Shown here piece after piece: positions 17,349 through 26,377 of a stretch of 33,501 nucleotides of DNA (position 1 is the stretch's first letter; each line of letters opens with the position of its first letter). The DNA lies in the NCBI GenBank assembly GCA_035286585.1, contig DATEDC010000197.1:1-33501 (forward strand), read 5' to 3'. The notes under the pieces were generated by a model that worked only from the letters and a program-made list of their open reading frames with translations, was not told the origin of the DNA and did not search any database. The DNA comes from DSOS01 sp035286585. GTDB lineage: Bacteria; Chloroflexota; Anaerolineae; Anaerolineales; UBA4823. Made by a program: the position numbers and the translations under genes.

Positions 17349-17852
17349 ATGACCACTGACTTGATCCTGTTTCTTGTCCTGGCTACCGTCGCCATTGCCT
17401 CTGGGGTGGGTATGCTGTTCTCCAGGAACGCGGTTTACGCTGCCTTGTTCCTGATCTTGAATTTTGGCACGGTGGCCGTCTTCTATGTGCTGCTGAGCGG
17501 GCCATTCATCGCCCTGGCCCAGGTCACGGTGTATGCCGGCGCGATCATGGTCTTGTTTCTGTTCGTGATCATGTTGTTGGGCGCAGAGCGTACCGGGCGC
17601 ACGCCGGCGGTGCGCTGGCTGCGCCCTCTGGCGCTCGGGCTGGGTGTGGTCCTAATGGTGGAGGCTGCCTACATCATCTTGACCCAGATCGGCGCCTTCC
17701 CGGCGGGAGGGGCACCCGCAGCAGCCTTTGGCAGCCCGACGCAAGTCGGCGAAGTTCTTTTCAACCGCTACTTGCTGCCCTTTGAAGTGACCTCGGTATT
17801 GTTGCTCGTGGCGATGATCGGCGCCATAGTGCTGACAAAAAAGCAGGCTTGA
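17349..17852 (+). CDS. nuoJ: NADH-quinone oxidoreductase subunit J
   Basis: The 167-residue protein has five hydrophobic segments. The family motif NAVYAALFLILNFGTVAVFYVLL is followed by LAQVTVYAGAIMVLFLFVIML. This third-helix stretch forms a pi-bulge and is important for coupling in complex I. A Gly/Ala/Pro-rich loop (PAGGAPAAAFG) precedes the last helix. The gene lies between nuoI and nuoK, and its stop is 20 bases before the nuoK ATG. Confidence 0.95.
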   Translation: MTTDLILFLVLATVAIASGVGMLFSRNAVYAALFLILNFGTVAVFYVLLSGPFIALAQVTVYAGAIMVLFLFVIMLLGAERTGRTPAVRWLRPLALGLGVVLMVEAAYIILTQIGAFPAGGAPAAAFGSPTQVGEVLFNRYLLPFEVTSVLLLVAMIGAIVLTKKQA

Positions 17853-17872
17853 GACCAGCCGGAAGGAGCTGC

Positions 17873-18175
17873 ATGCTACCAATATCTTATTACATCGGTC
17901 TCTCAGCGGTACTGTTCTCGCTTGGCGCGATGGGCGTCTTGATCCGGCGCAATGCCATCGTGATTTTCATGTCGATCGAGCTGATGCTCAATGCCGGTAA
18001 CCTGGCTTTTGTGGCCTTCGCCCGTTATTACGGCTCAGTGAGCGGCCAGATCTTCGTTTTTTTCATCATGACTGTGGCCGCGGCAGAGGTTGCGGTGGGC
18101 CTGGCGCTGATGGTGGCGATATTTCATACCAAGCAGAGCATCGATGTCGACCAGATGAACAGCATGAAGGGCTGA
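17873..18175 (+). CDS. nuoK: NADH-quinone oxidoreductase subunit K
   Basis: The 100-residue protein is the usual NuoK size, with three transmembrane helices. It contains FMSIELMLNAGNLAFVAF with the conserved membrane glutamate of the proton path, and a second acidic site in VAAAEVAVGLALMV. I chose ATG 17873, preceded by AAGGAG (17863-17868); an in-frame TTG at 17849 overlaps nuoJ and would add eight atypical residues. NuoK is an antiporter-like (MrpC-related) membrane subunit. Confidence 0.96.
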   Translation: MLPISYYIGLSAVLFSLGAMGVLIRRNAIVIFMSIELMLNAGNLAFVAFARYYGSVSGQIFVFFIMTVAAAEVAVGLALMVAIFHTKQSIDVDQMNSMKG

Positions 18176-18212
18176 GAATACCAATTTCTCTGGAAGGAAG
18201 CTGGAGAGGCTT

Positions 18213-20378
18213 ATGTACTTGAGCGAGGCAACCACAGGTGGGGCGCAATTTTTCAGCCTGGTGCCCTGGATATTATTTTTCCCGCTGGCTGGTCTGCTGA
18301 TCAATGCGATCTTTGGGGGGCGGCTTCCCGAGAAGGCTATCGGCGCCATTGCCAGCGCGGCTTCGGGACTGGCTTTCGTCGTCTCGGCGCTGCTGGCGAT
18401 CTCCCTGGTGGGACATCCCGAGGGTATGGTCGTGCCGCTGGCCGACTGGATCACCGTCGGAGACCTGCATCTGCGCTGGGCTTTCCAGGTGGATACCCTC
18501 TCGGTGACCATGATGCTGGTGGTGTCTGGGGTGGGCACCTTGATCCACATCTATGCCATCGGCTACATGCACGAAGACGTCCGCCACAACGGCGATCCAG
18601 GTCGCTACCCCCGCTTTTTCGTTTATTTCAACCTGTTCATCCTGGCGATGATGATCCTGGTCAGCGCCGACAACTACATGATGCTGTTCGTTGGCTGGGA
18701 GGGCGTGGGGTTGTGCTCTTACTTGCTGATCGGCTTCTGGTATGAGAAGGGCGAAAAAGGGATTGGTAACGCGATTGCCGCCAAGAAAGCCTTTGTCACC
18801 AACCGGATCGGCGATTTCGGCTTTCTGCTGGCAGCTTTCACCATGTTCGTGCTTTTCCGCACCTTTGAATTCTCAGGGGTCTTCGAGAAGGTGCCCCAGG
18901 TGGCTGAGGCGGCGCCGACGGCGCTCCTGCTGATCACGGTGTTCATGTTGCTGGGCGTGACCGGCAAGTCGGCCCAGTTGCCGCTGTTCGTCTGGCTGCC
19001 GGACGCCATGGCGGGTCCCACTCCGGTGTCGGCGTTGATCCACGCTGCGACCATGGTCACTGCCGGGGTTTATCTGGTGGCGCGCTCCTACCCGCTCTAT
19101 GTGGCAGTGCCTGCGGCTCAAAGCCTGGTTGCCATTGTGGGCGGGCTGACCGCCCTGCTGGGCGCCACCATCGCGGTCGGCCAGTTCGATATCAAGCGGG
19201 TGCTGGCCTATTCCACCATCAGCCAATTGGGCTTCATGGTGGCAGCGGTGGGCATGGGCGCCTTTGTAGCCGGTATGTTCCACCTGGTAGCCCACGCCTT
19301 TTTCAAAGCCCTGCTGTTCCTCTCCTCCGGGTCCGTGATCCAGGGGTTGGAAAACGGGCACCACCATATCGAGCACGACCCGGTGTTAAAGAAGAAGGCC
19401 AAACATCTGCACCACTTCGACCCCCAGGATATGCGCAACATGGGCGGTCTGCGCAGCCGGATGAAGATCACTTATTGGGTCTACCTGATCGGTGCACTCG
19501 CCTTGGCGGGTATCCCGCCCCTGGTGGGTTTCTGGTCCAAGGACGAGATCCTGGCGGAAGCCAACCACCTGAACTCGACCGTCTACTGGCTGCTGACGAT
19601 CGCGGCCTTCTTCACCGCCTTTTATATCGGCCGGCAGATATTCCTGGTCTTTTTCGGCGAGCCGCGCAGCGATCCGGCTGCCCACGCCTCCGAAAACCCG
19701 CCGATCATGACTGCGCCTTTAGTGGTTCTGGCTGGGCTGTCGCTGCTGGGCGGTGTCTTGAATTTGCCCGCTCTGCACACCTTCGGAAACTGGCTGGAAC
19801 ACACCATCCAGCTCGGAGGGGTCCCCGGCGAAGCCCACGTTGGCGAGGCGGCGGCTGAAACGGCTGGAGCGAGCGGTTTCAACCCCGTGGTGGCGGCTAT
19901 CTCCATCGCCCTGGCGTTGGTGGCCATCTTTTTGGCCTGGCTGCTCTACATCCAGCGCTACCAGGAGCAGCAAAAGCTGCCGGCTGCCAGGCGCCCGGAT
20001 GATCCCCTGCGCGGTGTGCTGGGGCCGGTATTTACCGCGCTGGAGAAAAAGTGGTGGGTGGACGAGCTTTACTGGGCGGTGATCCTCAACCCGTACATCG
20101 CCCTCTCCAAGTTCCTGGCAGAGGTGATCGACTGGCGCTTCTGGCACGACTGGTTTCACGATAAGGTCATCACCGCTGGTTTCAACCAGGGCACCCGTTT
20201 GCTCTCCCTGCGCATCGACCTGGGCATTATCGACGGCATCGCCAATGGGCTGGCGACGGTTACGAAGGATTTGGCTGCCCAAATGCGGCGCATTCAAACT
20301 GGCTACGTGCGTAACTACGCGCTATCGGTATTAATTGGCGTGGTCGCAATCCTGGGTTACTTGATCCTTGCGAACTGA
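18213..20378 (+). CDS. nuoL: NADH-quinone oxidoreductase subunit L
   Basis: At 721 residues this is longer than E. coli NuoL (613). It has the Mrp-antiporter core with the helix containing FVGWEGVGLCSYLLIGFW, the lysine-bearing GKSAQLPLFVWLPDAMAGPTPVSALIHAATMVTAGVYL, and FFKALLFLSSGSVIQGL. A His-rich insert (GHHHIEHDP to HLHHFDPQ) lies at about residues 382-408. The C-terminal part carries the long lateral amphipathic helix region and a final transmembrane helix. NuoL is the distal proton-pumping subunit. ATG 18213 is preceded by GGAGAGG. Confidence 0.97.
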   Translation: MYLSEATTGGAQFFSLVPWILFFPLAGLLINAIFGGRLPEKAIGAIASAASGLAFVVSALLAISLVGHPEGMVVPLADWITVGDLHLRWAFQVDTLSVTMMLVVSGVGTLIHIYAIGYMHEDVRHNGDPGRYPRFFVYFNLFILAMMILVSADNYMMLFVGWEGVGLCSYLLIGFWYEKGEKGIGNAIAAKKAFVTNRIGDFGFLLAAFTMFVLFRTFEFSGVFEKVPQVAEAAPTALLLITVFMLLGVTGKSAQLPLFVWLPDAMAGPTPVSALIHAATMVTAGVYLVARSYPLYVAVPAAQSLVAIVGGLTALLGATIAVGQFDIKRVLAYSTISQLGFMVAAVGMGAFVAGMFHLVAHAFFKALLFLSSGSVIQGLENGHHHIEHDPVLKKKAKHLHHFDPQDMRNMGGLRSRMKITYWVYLIGALALAGIPPLVGFWSKDEILAEANHLNSTVYWLLTIAAFFTAFYIGRQIFLVFFGEPRSDPAAHASENPPIMTAPLVVLAGLSLLGGVLNLPALHTFGNWLEHTIQLGGVPGEAHVGEAAAETAGASGFNPVVAAISIALALVAIFLAWLLYIQRYQEQQKLPAARRPDDPLRGVLGPVFTALEKKWWVDELYWAVILNPYIALSKFLAEVIDWRFWHDWFHDKVITAGFNQGTRLLSLRIDLGIIDGIANGLATVTKDLAAQMRRIQTGYVRNYALSVLIGVVAILGYLILAN

Positions 20379-20456
20379 AAAGTACCTGCCTGGCTCTCGA
20401 TCCCTGCCCGCTTCTGGCTGGATGGAGGCCGAAATCATTACGGACGAGGACGTGCC

Positions 20457-21971
20457 ATGAATTTCGATATACTTACCCTGCTCACATTCTTCCCGCTGCT
20501 GGGTATCCTGGTGATCCTGTTCTTGAACAATGAGCGCAAGAACGCCATCCGCTGGGTGGCACTGATTACCTCGCTGATGACCTTTGCGATCTCGCTGTTC
20601 GCCCTGGCACAGTTTAACGCCTCCAACCCCGACCTGCAACTGGTAGTGGACGTGCCCTGGATTCAGGTGGCGGGCTGGAATATCTCCTACCACCTGGGCG
20701 TGGACGGGTTGAGCATCCTGCTGGTGCTGTTGACCACCTTCCTGACGCCGCTCTCGATCCTGTCCACCTGGACGGCGGTTGAGGACCGGGTCAAGGATTT
20801 CATGCTCTTCTTCCTGCTTTTGGAAGTGGGCATGGTGGGGGTGTTCCTGGCTTTGGACCTGTTCCTGTTCTATATCTTCTGGGAGTTCACCCTGGTGCCG
20901 ATGTACTTCCTGATCGGGGTGTGGGGGGGACCGAACCGCATGTACGCCGCCGTCAAATTCTTCCTCTACACCATGGCAGGCTCGATCCTGATGCTGCTGG
21001 CGATCTTGTGGCTGGGCATCCAGGGGGGCACGTTCTCCGTGCCCGAGCTGATCGCGGCGGGGAATATCCCCGCGGGGACGCAGTTCTGGCTCTTCCTGGC
21101 GTTCGCCGCCGCCTTTGCGATCAAGGTCCCCATGTGGCCGCTGCACTCCTGGCTGCCGGACGCTCACGTGGAAGCGCCCACCGCCGGCTCGGTGATCCTG
21201 GCTGGGGTGCTGCTGAAGATGGGCACCTACGGTTTCCTGCGCTACAACCTGCCGCTCTTTCCGCAGGCTGCCGTGCAGTTGGCTCCCTGGATGGCGGGCC
21301 TGGCGGTGGTGGGCATCCTGTACGGTGCGGCGGTCTCTTACGCCCAGCAAGATGTCAAAAAATTGGTAGCTTACTCCTCGGTCAGCCACCTGGGGTTTGT
21401 GATGCTGGGGTTATTTGCCCTCAACCCGCAAGGCATCCAGGGCGGCATCTTGCAGATGGTCAACCACGGCCTGAGCACCGGCGCTTTGTTCCTTATCGTC
21501 GGCATGATCTACGAGCGTCGCCACACACGGGATATGGACGCCTTCGGCGGGCTGTGGAAGATCATGCCGGTCTACGCGGCGATGACCCTGATCGTAACCC
21601 TGTCGTCCATGGGGCTGCCCGGTTTGAACGGCTTTGTGGGCGAGTTCACCATCCTGCTGGGCGCCTGGGACGCCGGCCAGGCTGGCAGCCAGTTGGGTTC
21701 TTACTGGTTTGCCGGGCTGGCCGCGGTGGGCGTGATCCTGGCGGCGGTGTATATGCTGTATATGTTCCAGAAGATGTTCCTGGGACCCGCCGATAAAGAG
21801 GAGAACCTCAAGCTGAAAGACCTGAACTGGCGCGAGATGCTCACCCTGGCGCCGCTGCTGGTCTTCATTTTCTGGATCGGGCTGTACCCCAAGCCGTTTT
21901 TCAACCTGATGGCGCCGGCTGTCGATAAATTGGTGGCTGTGGTGCAGAACGCAGCCCTGGTCATGCACTGA
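20457..21971 (+). CDS. nuoM: NADH-quinone oxidoreductase subunit M
   Basis: The 504-residue polytopic protein is an antiporter-like pump subunit. Landmarks are YHLGVDGLSILLVLLTTFL, FYIFWEFTLVPMYFLIGVWGG with the essential glutamate, KVPMWPLHSWLPDAHVEAPTAGS with the key lysine, and LVAYSSVSHLGFVMLG. Length matches E. coli NuoM. ATG 20457 has GAGGA upstream. It follows nuoL after 78 bases with no terminator seen. Confidence 0.97.
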   Translation: MNFDILTLLTFFPLLGILVILFLNNERKNAIRWVALITSLMTFAISLFALAQFNASNPDLQLVVDVPWIQVAGWNISYHLGVDGLSILLVLLTTFLTPLSILSTWTAVEDRVKDFMLFFLLLEVGMVGVFLALDLFLFYIFWEFTLVPMYFLIGVWGGPNRMYAAVKFFLYTMAGSILMLLAILWLGIQGGTFSVPELIAAGNIPAGTQFWLFLAFAAAFAIKVPMWPLHSWLPDAHVEAPTAGSVILAGVLLKMGTYGFLRYNLPLFPQAAVQLAPWMAGLAVVGILYGAAVSYAQQDVKKLVAYSSVSHLGFVMLGLFALNPQGIQGGILQMVNHGLSTGALFLIVGMIYERRHTRDMDAFGGLWKIMPVYAAMTLIVTLSSMGLPGLNGFVGEFTILLGAWDAGQAGSQLGSYWFAGLAAVGVILAAVYMLYMFQKMFLGPADKEENLKLKDLNWREMLTLAPLLVFIFWIGLYPKPFFNLMAPAVDKLVAVVQNAALVMH

Positions 21972-22027
21972 TGCCAGGGGTTTAAGCTGTGCAGCCAGGC
22001 CGTTTACGCACCTGCTGAGAGGATGTT

Positions 22028-23473
22028 ATGACCATTTCTGATTTCCAGGCCATCCTGCCCCTGATCGTCCTGGTATCCTGGACCACGCTGCTCATCCTGG
22101 TGGATTTGCTTCTGCCCGAAGAGCGCAAAGGCTTCACCGTGCTGCTCGCCGCATTAGGCTTGTTGGTGACCCTGGGTTTCTCGCTTGCCCAGGCTGGACG
22201 ATCTGTTGTCGCCTTCAACGGCATGGTCTCGGTGGATGGCTTCTCGGTCTTCTTGAGTGCGATCATCCTGGGGAGCGGCCTGGTGGCGATCGGCCTGGCT
22301 TACGATTATTTGCGGCGGATGAATATCGAGCGTAGCGAGTACTACATTTTATTGCTCTATTCGATCAGCGGGATGATGCTGATGTCCATCGCCTCGGACT
22401 TGATCTTAGTGTTCCTGGCGCTGGAGCTGCTCTCCATCCCGCTGTATGTGCTGGCTGGCTTCGCCCGGCCGCGCCTGGATTCCGAGGAAGCTGCGCTGAA
22501 ATACTTCCTGCTGGGCGCCTTTGCGGGCGGATTCGTGGTCTACGGCATCGCCCTGGTTTTCGGCGCCACCGGCACCACCGGCCTGGCAGGCGTGGTGGCT
22601 GCGGTGCAGGCGGGCGCCACCGACCTGACCCTTTTAGCGGCGGGCGCCTCCTTGATCCTGATCGGGTTGGGCTTTAAAGTGGCCGCGGTGCCGTTCCACA
22701 TGTGGACGCCGGACGTCTATGAAGGCGCGCCCAGCACGGTGACGGCTTTCATGTCGGTGGGCGCCAAGGCGGGCGGTTTCGCCGCCCTGCTGCGGGTCTT
22801 CGTGGTGGCTTTCCCGGCGCTGGCGGTGGATCTGGCGCCCATCCTGTGGGCGCTGGCCGCCCTGACTATGATCCTGGGCAACGTGGTCGCCATCGCCCAA
22901 AGCAATATCAAGCGCCTGCTGGCGTATTCCAGCATCGCCCACGCCGGCTACATCCTGATGGCTGTCGTCCCGTTTGGGATGCCGGAAGTGGCAGGGGACG
23001 CCGTGGCCGCGGCGCTGTTCTACCTGCTGGCTTACGCGCTGACCACCTTCGGCGCCTGGGCGGTGGTGATCGCCCTGGAGAAGGCCGAGCACGCCGGCCT
23101 GGCGTTGAGCGATTACGCCGGGCTGGGGCGCAAATACCCGGGCCTGGCGGCTGCGATGGCGGTCTTTATGCTTTCTTTCACCGGCGTGCCGCCCACCCTG
23201 GGCTTCGTGGGCAAGTTCTACCTGTTCCGCGCCGTGCTGCAGGGCGGCTACGTCGGACTGGCGCTGATCGGCGTGCTCACCTCACTGATCTCGGCATACT
23301 ACTATCTGCGCATCGTGGTGATCATGTACATGCAGGAGGGCGAGCCGGAAGTCCGCCGCGAGCCCTGGCTGAGCCTGACCGCCGGCGCGACCGCCCTGGC
23401 CACCGTGGCACTCAGCATTTTCGCCAGCCCGCTCTTCGATTGGGCCTCACGGGCGGTGCTGCACATGTTTTGA
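22028..23473 (+). CDS. nuoN: NADH-quinone oxidoreductase subunit N
   Basis: This 481-residue polytopic protein is the third antiporter-like subunit. It has VFLALELLSIPLYVLAGF, FKVAAVPFHMWTPDVYEGAPSTVTAFMSVGAK and LLAYSSIAHAGYILMAV, typical of NuoN. ATG 22028 has GAGAGG upstream; a nearer-looking ATG at 22022 runs into a stop at once. It is the last gene of the operon. Its stop is only two bases from the stop of the convergent gene at 23476, leaving no room for a separate terminator on either strand. Confidence 0.97.
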   Translation: MTISDFQAILPLIVLVSWTTLLILVDLLLPEERKGFTVLLAALGLLVTLGFSLAQAGRSVVAFNGMVSVDGFSVFLSAIILGSGLVAIGLAYDYLRRMNIERSEYYILLLYSISGMMLMSIASDLILVFLALELLSIPLYVLAGFARPRLDSEEAALKYFLLGAFAGGFVVYGIALVFGATGTTGLAGVVAAVQAGATDLTLLAAGASLILIGLGFKVAAVPFHMWTPDVYEGAPSTVTAFMSVGAKAGGFAALLRVFVVAFPALAVDLAPILWALAALTMILGNVVAIAQSNIKRLLAYSSIAHAGYILMAVVPFGMPEVAGDAVAAALFYLLAYALTTFGAWAVVIALEKAEHAGLALSDYAGLGRKYPGLAAAMAVFMLSFTGVPPTLGFVGKFYLFRAVLQGGYVGLALIGVLTSLISAYYYLRIVVIMYMQEGEPEVRREPWLSLTAGATALATVALSIFASPLFDWASRAVLHMF

Positions 23474-23475
23474 CC

Positions 23476-24490
23476 TCAGGGTAGGATAATATCTCGCCAG
23501 GTCTGTCCGCCATCCGTGGTTGCCAGCAGGCGCGTGACCTGCTCGCAGCGCAGAGGCTGGTCGCCTCCTCCCGGGGACGTTTTCTCGCCATAACAGTTCC
23601 CCTCCTGCGCCAGCGCCCAGCCGTTCTGGGAGCCGTCGAAATCCAGGGCAATCACACCCTGGGGCAGGCCGGTTGCGTCCAAAGCCTGGAATACGCCCCG
23701 CGGCTCAGCGCCGGCCAGCATCCCCTCACCGATCCCAACCCGCCACGCCCCGTCCGAGGCCAGGCTGAAGGGCAGCCCGATGCCTGGCGTGAAGGCCGGG
23801 TCGAGGTCGATCTTTTGCGCCACCTCCCAACTGCTGCCCAGGTCCTGGCTGCGCAGAACCAGCAGGCTGGAGCCGCCGGTTTGCGCTACCGTGACGGGCA
23901 GATAGCCAGCGCCGCCGGCGTCGAACTGCGGCAGGCCGATGAATACCTGCCCGTAATCCAGCTCAGCAGGCAGCGGAATATGCTGCGGCTGCCAGGTGCG
24001 CCCGCCATCCAGGGTGTGGAACAACTGGTCGCCAGCCGGCCCGCCTGCCGTCCAGCCCCTCTCGGCATCCAGGAAGGCGACCGGCTCGCCCAGGGGCAGG
24101 AGGCGCTCCTCCCAGGTCTGGCCGCCATCTGATGTGGCGAACAGGCGCCCCAGGCTGAAGCTGCCGCCGCTTTGCAGCTTGAGGGCTAAGAAGCCGTTTT
24201 GAGCGTCGCTGAACTCCAGGTATGCATTGGCGATCGGGGAGTCGTAGGCGCCTCCGGCGAGCGATAACGAAGAGCTTTCCCAGCTCAGGCCGCCATCCGC
24301 GGTGCGCAAGATTTCGATTTCGGGGGATAGTTCGAGCTGTGCAGGCAGGCGCGCCAGCCAGCCCTGCTGCGAGTCCAGAAATTCGACCGCCAGGATGGGG
24401 CTGACGCCTTCGGCGGATGGAGTGACGTCGCGCCAGCTACCTCCGCCGTCGTCCGTCAGCAGCAGGTGCCCATCGCGCAAGACCCAGCCG
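23476..24490 (-). repeat. YCF48/Asp-box-type protein repeats
   Basis: In the C-terminal part of the secreted protein, the motifs TDDGGGSW, TADGGLSW, TSDGGQTW, TLDGGRTW, SQDLGSSW (degenerate) and TTDGGQTW recur at roughly 35-95 residue intervals. Each follows a short strand such as QQGWL or QNGFL. The pattern fits blades of a beta-propeller, coded by diverged rather than identical DNA. Confidence 0.7.
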
Positions 24491-25896
24491 GCCTGCGGCG
24501 AGAGCCGCTGCATGGCCTGGATGGTGGGCGTGGCGGAAAGCAGAACCGCCTCAGGCTCACCGCCCACAGCCTCGGGCCCCAGGCCGGGTATCCTGGTCAA
24601 CTCGCCATCCAGGGCGTTGCTGTCGATCACCAGGGAAACGCCTCCCCAGGTTTCGCGATGCCCGCCGGTGTACTGCCGCAGCCGCTGGTGATTTGCCCAC
24701 AGGGTGTTAGCTAGATAAGAGCTCCACACCGTCGCATTCGGGTTGTAGCAAAAATAATAATTGTTATTATCATCTCTACAGTAGTACACCCAATGGGCGA
24801 TCCATACGTCGTCGGGCGCCGGGTTGTTGTCCGCCCAATCGGCAATGTGCGAGGTGGCCGGCGAGCCGTAGCCGCCCGCCTTGACCCCAAGCTGGTGCAG
24901 GCGCTCGCTCCAGCCGAGGATAAAAGCATCAACTGCCTCGCGGCACGCGCTGGAGGCTGTCGAGCCGTAGCCCTCCATATCGTAATAGATCACCGCGTTC
25001 GACAAAAAGCCCCTGCCCCGGGCGGCATTGAGCGCCGCCTCGGCTTCGCTGCGACCCTGGGAGCGAGCAGTCGTGGGATTCGAGCTGATCTTCTCCCGGA
25101 AATTGGTGCACGGCGCCTGGGGGCCCACCCAGGTCAGGATGAAAGCCCAGCCCTGCTCGGCTGCCTGGTACACCCACGCCTCGTTGGGGATATCGTTCTG
25201 GCAGAAAAACATGCTGCCGCCCAGGTAGATATTGAAGGCCCAATAGGGGCTGTTCGTCCACCAGTTCTGCATTTGTTCGATGGTCGGCAAGTAGCAGCGG
25301 TCAAAGCCCTGGCGGGGGAAGGTATAGACGACCACGTCGCTGGTAGGGCTGAGGACGGTCAGAAGCGCATCCAGATGGTCTGTTTCAAACTGGTAGGTCG
25401 TCTGGACGGTGCTGATATAGAAACCCGGGCAATCCGGGGCAGCTATCGTCGTGCTGTGACTCCACGGGCCAGCCGTCAGGTTGAGGGTTTCGCTGGAGAC
25501 CACGCTGGCTCCGCAGGGGCCGTCCAGGGACCACTGCAAGCCAATGGTCGCATTCCGCCTCGCCTCCCCGCTCACGTTGAGGCGCACCTGGTTGCCGGGC
25601 AGGAAATTGGTCTTCACATTGCCATCCGCGCCTGTCAGCCAGGCTACATTCAGTTGGATGGACTGCGACCCGATAGCGACGTAGGTTGCGGGGAAGAACA
25701 CCTGAAACGTTTCGGACAGGACGGCAGGAGGCGAATCCGCTGGGAGGGTTGGGTTTTCTGGCTCGGCAGTCTCGGAGGGCTGCGGCACCCTCTCGGAGAG
25801 AGCCGGGTTGGCTCTCGAAATGAACAGCCCTGCCAATAACAGGCAGAGCGCAGTAAATCCGTGCAAAACCTTGTGTGATCGATGAAATCTCAGCAT
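23476..25896 (-). CDS. Secreted DUF1906 (glycoside hydrolase-like) protein with YCF48/Asp-box repeats
   Basis: The 806-residue protein begins with a basic stretch and a hydrophobic core (GFTALCLLLAGLFIS), a signal peptide. After a Pro/Glu linker and a beta-rich segment, residues of about 196-432 match the Rv2525c-like DUF1906 fold: GFDRCYLPT, GWAFILTWVGPQAPC, and VIYYDMEGY with an Asp-x-Glu pair like that of GH25-type enzymes. From about residue 455 to the end there are six copies of the (S/T)-x-D-G-G-x-(S/T)-W type, as in YCF48/BNR propellers. It is probably an extracytoplasmic binding or wall-acting protein; the substrate is unknown. ATG 25894-25896 has AGAGG at good spacing. It is convergent with nuoN and not part of that operon. 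Confidence 0.82.
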   Translation of the reverse strand: MLRFHRSHKVLHGFTALCLLLAGLFISRANPALSERVPQPSETAEPENPTLPADSPPAVLSETFQVFFPATYVAIGSQSIQLNVAWLTGADGNVKTNFLPGNQVRLNVSGEARRNATIGLQWSLDGPCGASVVSSETLNLTAGPWSHSTTIAAPDCPGFYISTVQTTYQFETDHLDALLTVLSPTSDVVVYTFPRQGFDRCYLPTIEQMQNWWTNSPYWAFNIYLGGSMFFCQNDIPNEAWVYQAAEQGWAFILTWVGPQAPCTNFREKISSNPTTARSQGRSEAEAALNAARGRGFLSNAVIYYDMEGYGSTASSACREAVDAFILGWSERLHQLGVKAGGYGSPATSHIADWADNNPAPDDVWIAHWVYYCRDDNNNYYFCYNPNATVWSSYLANTLWANHQRLRQYTGGHRETWGGVSLVIDSNALDGELTRIPGLGPEAVGGEPEAVLLSATPTIQAMQRLSPQAGWVLRDGHLLLTDDGGGSWRDVTPSAEGVSPILAVEFLDSQQGWLARLPAQLELSPEIEILRTADGGLSWESSSLSLAGGAYDSPIANAYLEFSDAQNGFLALKLQSGGSFSLGRLFATSDGGQTWEERLLPLGEPVAFLDAERGWTAGGPAGDQLFHTLDGGRTWQPQHIPLPAELDYGQVFIGLPQFDAGGAGYLPVTVAQTGGSSLLVLRSQDLGSSWEVAQKIDLDPAFTPGIGLPFSLASDGAWRVGIGEGMLAGAEPRGVFQALDATGLPQGVIALDFDGSQNGWALAQEGNCYGEKTSPGGGDQPLRCEQVTRLLATTDGGQTWRDIILP

Positions 25897-25924
25897 GTAT
25901 ACCTCTGGCAGTGGAGTGCAGGCT

Positions 25925-25955
25925 ATTATACCGTCAAAATTCCCCGCGCATCCAA
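25925..25955 (-). promoter_or_regulatory. Probable promoter of the secreted DUF1906 gene
   Basis: On the minus strand TATAAT (25925-25930) follows TTGGAT (25950-25955) after 19 bases. The spacing is longer than ideal. The -10 is perfect and lies about 30 bases before the ATG. Confidence 0.45.
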
Positions 25956-26059
25956 CCCGGGGAAAGAGATTTTAATTCCTGCCACTGGTAAAGTGTGCAG
26001 AACCTGTCTGGCTCAACTTAAGGTCATCGCTTACCTCTATAATAACCATAGCTGAATTT

Positions 26060-26090
26060 GTAGTACAATATGTATTTGAATATGAACTAC
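26060..26090 (+). promoter_or_regulatory. Imperfect dyad and -10 upstream of the antitoxin
   Basis: GTAGT at 26060-26064 and ACTAC at 26086-26090 flank a partly symmetric AT-rich centre (CAATAT and ATATG). A TACAAT -10-like box (26064-26069) lies inside. The position, 11 bases before the antitoxin ATG, is where toxin-antitoxin operons keep their autoregulatory operator. Confidence 0.4.
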
Positions 26091-26101
26091 AGGAGTTTGA
26101 G

Positions 26102-26374
26102 ATGCAGAAGATCATCGGTGTAACCGAATTACAACGCCGTTTCCGTGCCATCTTCGATGAGGTAGTACGCAGAAGGACCCCGGTTGTGCTGACCCGCGGC
26201 AGCCGACCCGAGGCAGTCCTCATCTCCTACCCGGATTATTTGCACTTTCTGGAAATCCAGGAAAGTGAAGTGCTGGCCCGATTCGATCAGGTTTGGGATC
26301 GATTGGCTGAAGCCAACGCGGCTTATAGCGATGAAGAAATAGCTGCCGATATCGAGGCAGCCCGCAGAGAATAA
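26102..26374 (+). CDS. Antitoxin, Phd/YefM family
   Basis: The 90-residue protein begins QKIIGVTELQRRFRAIFDEVVRRRTPVVLTRGSRPEAVLISYPDY, the Phd/YefM DNA-binding fold: a first helix after a short strand, then the strand-turn containing RGSRPEAVLI. The acidic, flexible C-terminus (DEEIAADIEAARRE) is the part that would wrap the toxin. Antitoxins of this type neutralise the partner and repress their own operon. ATG 26102 has AGGAG (26091-26095) at six bases. The toxin start follows three bases after the stop. Confidence 0.88.
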   Translation: MQKIIGVTELQRRFRAIFDEVVRRRTPVVLTRGSRPEAVLISYPDYLHFLEIQESEVLARFDQVWDRLAEANAAYSDEEIAADIEAARRE

Positions 26375-26377
26375 CCT

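Noticed and set aside
20331..21389. Minus-strand open frame of 352 codons
   Set aside because: It is antisense to nuoM and its product is a Gln/His/Arg-rich sequence without domain features.
24793..25839. Plus-strand open frame of 348 codons
   Set aside because: It is antisense to the secreted DUF1906 protein, which has clear motifs and a signal peptide.
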